From Rathayibacter sp. VKM Ac-2879 (GTDB lineage Bacteria > Actinomycetota > Actinomycetes > Actinomycetales > Microbacteriaceae): 64,000 bases of DNA. The stretch lies in contig NZ_JADKSO010000001.1 in assembly GCF_015351245.1 (NCBI RefSeq), forward strand, positions 434,001-498,000, in the 5' to 3' direction. The notes beneath the pieces are model-generated. The model worked only from the letters and a program-made list of their open reading frames with translations, was not told the origin of the DNA and made no database searches. Below are positions 62,789 to 64,000 of this stretch, piece after piece. Position 1 is the first letter of the stretch, and every line of letters starts with the position of its first letter. The position numbers were made by a program, and so were the translations under genes.

Positions 62789-62985
62789 ATGGTGACCGCG
62801 CTGGTGGTCATCGCCGCCGCGGCCCTCGTGGGCCTGCGGCTGGGCGTCGCCTCTCCTCTCGTCCTCGTGGCGATCGGCGTGGCCGCCAGTTTCCTGCCGA
62901 GGCTCGGCTCCCTGTCGCACGTCGCACAAGCAGGCACTGATCGCTCTCGCCCGCCGCCGCATCAACGGCCTGATGAGCGCGGGTC
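62789..62985 (+). pseudogene. Decayed cation/proton antiporter (N- and C-terminal scraps)
   Basis: From 62789 a frame reads MVTALVVIAAAALVGLRLGV, then ASPLVLVAIGVAASFLPRLG, which resembles the first helices of CPA1-type Na+/H+ antiporters. It then shifts frame to KQALIALARRRINGLMSAG near 62930, like a cytoplasmic C-terminal tail. The middle of the protein is gone. The flanks of the 62614-63022 gap hold nothing else. Confidence 0.45.
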
Positions 62986-63022
62986 CTTGCGCGGCGGTGA
63001 CAGCATCATCGTTCCGCGATGG

Positions 63023-63538
63023 TCACCGCCCGGATGCGGGAGACGGTGTCGAGCTGTCCTCGGACGTGGACCAGACGGCTTGCGCTCCGGTGTCGCCTAT
63101 CTGGACGACGTTCGCAGTCGCTCCCACGGCGACGACGATCGCGACGGCAGCGAGGATCAACGAGGGGACAGAGCGAGCGCGCCGTGCCCGTGCGACGGCG
63201 GGGTACTTCCCGCGCGCGCGGAACCAGAGCCAGTGCGCGACGCAGAGGACGAAGAGTCCGGCCGCCCAGGGCAGCAGGTGATCGCCGAGCTCTGCGTGGC
63301 GTTCGAGTGCCGCGGAAGGGTCGACCTGGCGTTCGAGCGCTTCGCCGGCCTGGGTAGCGAGGGGGACTCCGAGGAGTGCGACGAGGGCGGTGATCGGAGT
63401 GATCACGCCGAGGCGTCGTCGGGCGGCCGGCCAGATGCTGCCGAAGACGAGCATCAGGGCGGCGAGGGGGAGTAGGACGACGACGAAGTGGACGAGGAGG
63501 GGGTGGAGGGGAAGGCCGTTGATCTGCCAGTCGGTCAT
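63023..63538 (-). CDS. DUF2231 membrane protein
   Basis: A 171-residue protein with four helices: INGLPLHPLLVHFVVVLLPLAAL is the DUF2231 start, followed by LRVITPITALVALLGVPLAT-like and LPWAAGLFVLCVAHWLWF segments. The family is a predicted membrane redox or sensing module. It lies 57 bases before the partial secreted gene. Confidence 0.8.
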   Translation of the reverse strand: MTDWQINGLPLHPLLVHFVVVLLPLAALMLVFGSIWPAARRRLGVITPITALVALLGVPLATQAGEALERQVDPSAALERHAELGDHLLPWAAGLFVLCVAHWLWFRARGKYPAVARARRARSVPSLILAAVAIVVAVGATANVVQIGDTGAQAVWSTSEDSSTPSPASGR

Positions 63539-63595
63539 CGTGGTTCACGCTTTCGGTTGGAGGGTCATTGCGGCGTGCTGCGCATCGTCGTCGAG

Positions 63596-64000
63596 TCAGG
63601 GTCCGGTGAGAGTGGTCAGCAGCTCCTGAATGCTCTTCGTCTCGGCGGCCGGGTCGGAGCTGCCGGCGCGGACGGAGGAGAGGACGGGGTCGATCTGCTG
63701 GTCGACGTAGGTCCAGGTCTGGCAGTTCGCTGCGCTCAGCGCGGGCTCGGCGTCGTCCCAGGCCGTCTCGAGGTCGGTGGCGCGGGCTTTCGCGCCGGCC
63801 TGGTCGCCGCTAGTGACGAGGGCGAGGGTGTCGGAGGTGATGGTCTGGAAGTTCTGCACGTCGCCAGTCGGGAAGTCCGCCTGCACTGACTCCTGCGCGT
63901 CGGCTGCGGAGAAGGTCCCTGATGCGTCGCAGGCCGGGGCCGCGCCTTCCGGTGCCGGGGTGGTGTGCGGCTGGCTGTTGGTGAACGCGAGCAGACCGAC
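63596..64000 (-). CDS. Secreted protein of unknown function (partial)
   Basis: The frame is open to the right edge of the window, so the N-terminus is missing. The first visible residues VGLLAFTNSQPHTTPAPEGA look like the end of a signal or anchor and a Pro-rich linker. The rest is alpha-helical (LETAWDDAEPALSAANCQTW, YVDQQIDPVLSSVRAG). An internal GTG at 63886 is not the real start. It shares the strand with the DUF2231 gene, so the pair may be an operon. Confidence 0.6.
   Translation of the reverse strand, partial: VGLLAFTNSQPHTTPAPEGAAPACDASGTFSAADAQESVQADFPTGDVQNFQTITSDTLALVTSGDQAGAKARATDLETAWDDAEPALSAANCQTWTYVDQQIDPVLSSVRAGSSDPAAETKSIQELLTTLTGP

Overview
The window is a high-GC chromosomal segment that looks like a Microbacteriaceae actinobacterium (Rathayibacter/Curtobacterium/Clavibacter relatives). 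The reasons are strong G/C third-position bias, many GTG starts with GTGA or ATGA start/stop overlaps, family-typical small proteins (DUF7882-like, DUF6458-like, acidic Ser/Thr/Asp-rich proteins), a zinc-free L28-L33-S14 ribosomal cluster and RNase J. No tRNA, rRNA, CRISPR, integrase or transposase gene was seen.

Layout. 0-4 kb: tail of a phytoene-desaturase-like FAD enzyme, an SRPBCC protein, a NIPSNAP-like protein, an exopolyphosphatase (Ppx/GppA) and PrpD. 4.1-6.5 kb: a VanH-VanA-type operon (D-lactate dehydrogenase, D-Ala-D-Lac ligase) whose third gene, vanX, keeps only its N-terminal half. 6.6-14.1 kb: putA with a divergent LysR regulator, an HGSNAT-like membrane acyltransferase, and a LysE/ArgO exporter with divergent ArgP-like regulator. 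14-17 kb: a polysaccharide deacetylase lipoprotein, rpmB-rpmG-rpsN and deoC. 17-24 kb: an Asp23 protein, TauE/SafE and MFS transporters, a septum-formation-type lipoprotein and PoxB. 22.7-27.1 kb: an MFS/TetR/GH3 beta-glucosidase locus. 27.2-31.8 kb: a MarR/MFS pair and an amine oxidase/aldehyde dehydrogenase pair. 32-38.4 kb: two paralogous modules, each with a Tat-exported tandem-repeat protein, a divergent AraC regulator and a small HVA1/TUDOR-type protein. 38.4-44.3 kb: a hypothetical gene coupled to glgX, a quinone oxidoreductase, small proteins and a cold-shock protein. 44.9-49 kb: a three-gene two-component-type operon and an AI-2E-type permease. 49.6-57.6 kb: a third Tat-exported protein, a diacylglycerol kinase, a hydrolase/DoxX pair, RNase J, a PPOX-type protein and an EEP phosphatase. 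57.7-64 kb: a Ser/Thr kinase coupled to a repeat lipoprotein, RlmA-type methyltransferase coupled to a second AI-2E permease, a decayed antiporter and a DUF2231 protein.

The most unusual content is structural. Family A palindromes (three copies, cores of 59-62 bp) flank the vanH-vanA operon on both sides and sit at the vanX break. Family B palindromes (four copies, each exactly 68 bp, all in the same orientation) lie between functional blocks: after the glucosidase, after the amine oxidase block, after the first repeat-protein/AraC pair, and before the DoxX/hydrolase pair. The first repeat-protein/AraC pair is thus bracketed by two family B copies. I infer that these non-autonomous palindromes mark or mediate rearrangement of accessory cassettes. 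The duplicated repeat-protein/AraC/HVA1 modules are the best candidate for an undescribed system. All function calls come from reading motifs by eye, without database searches.
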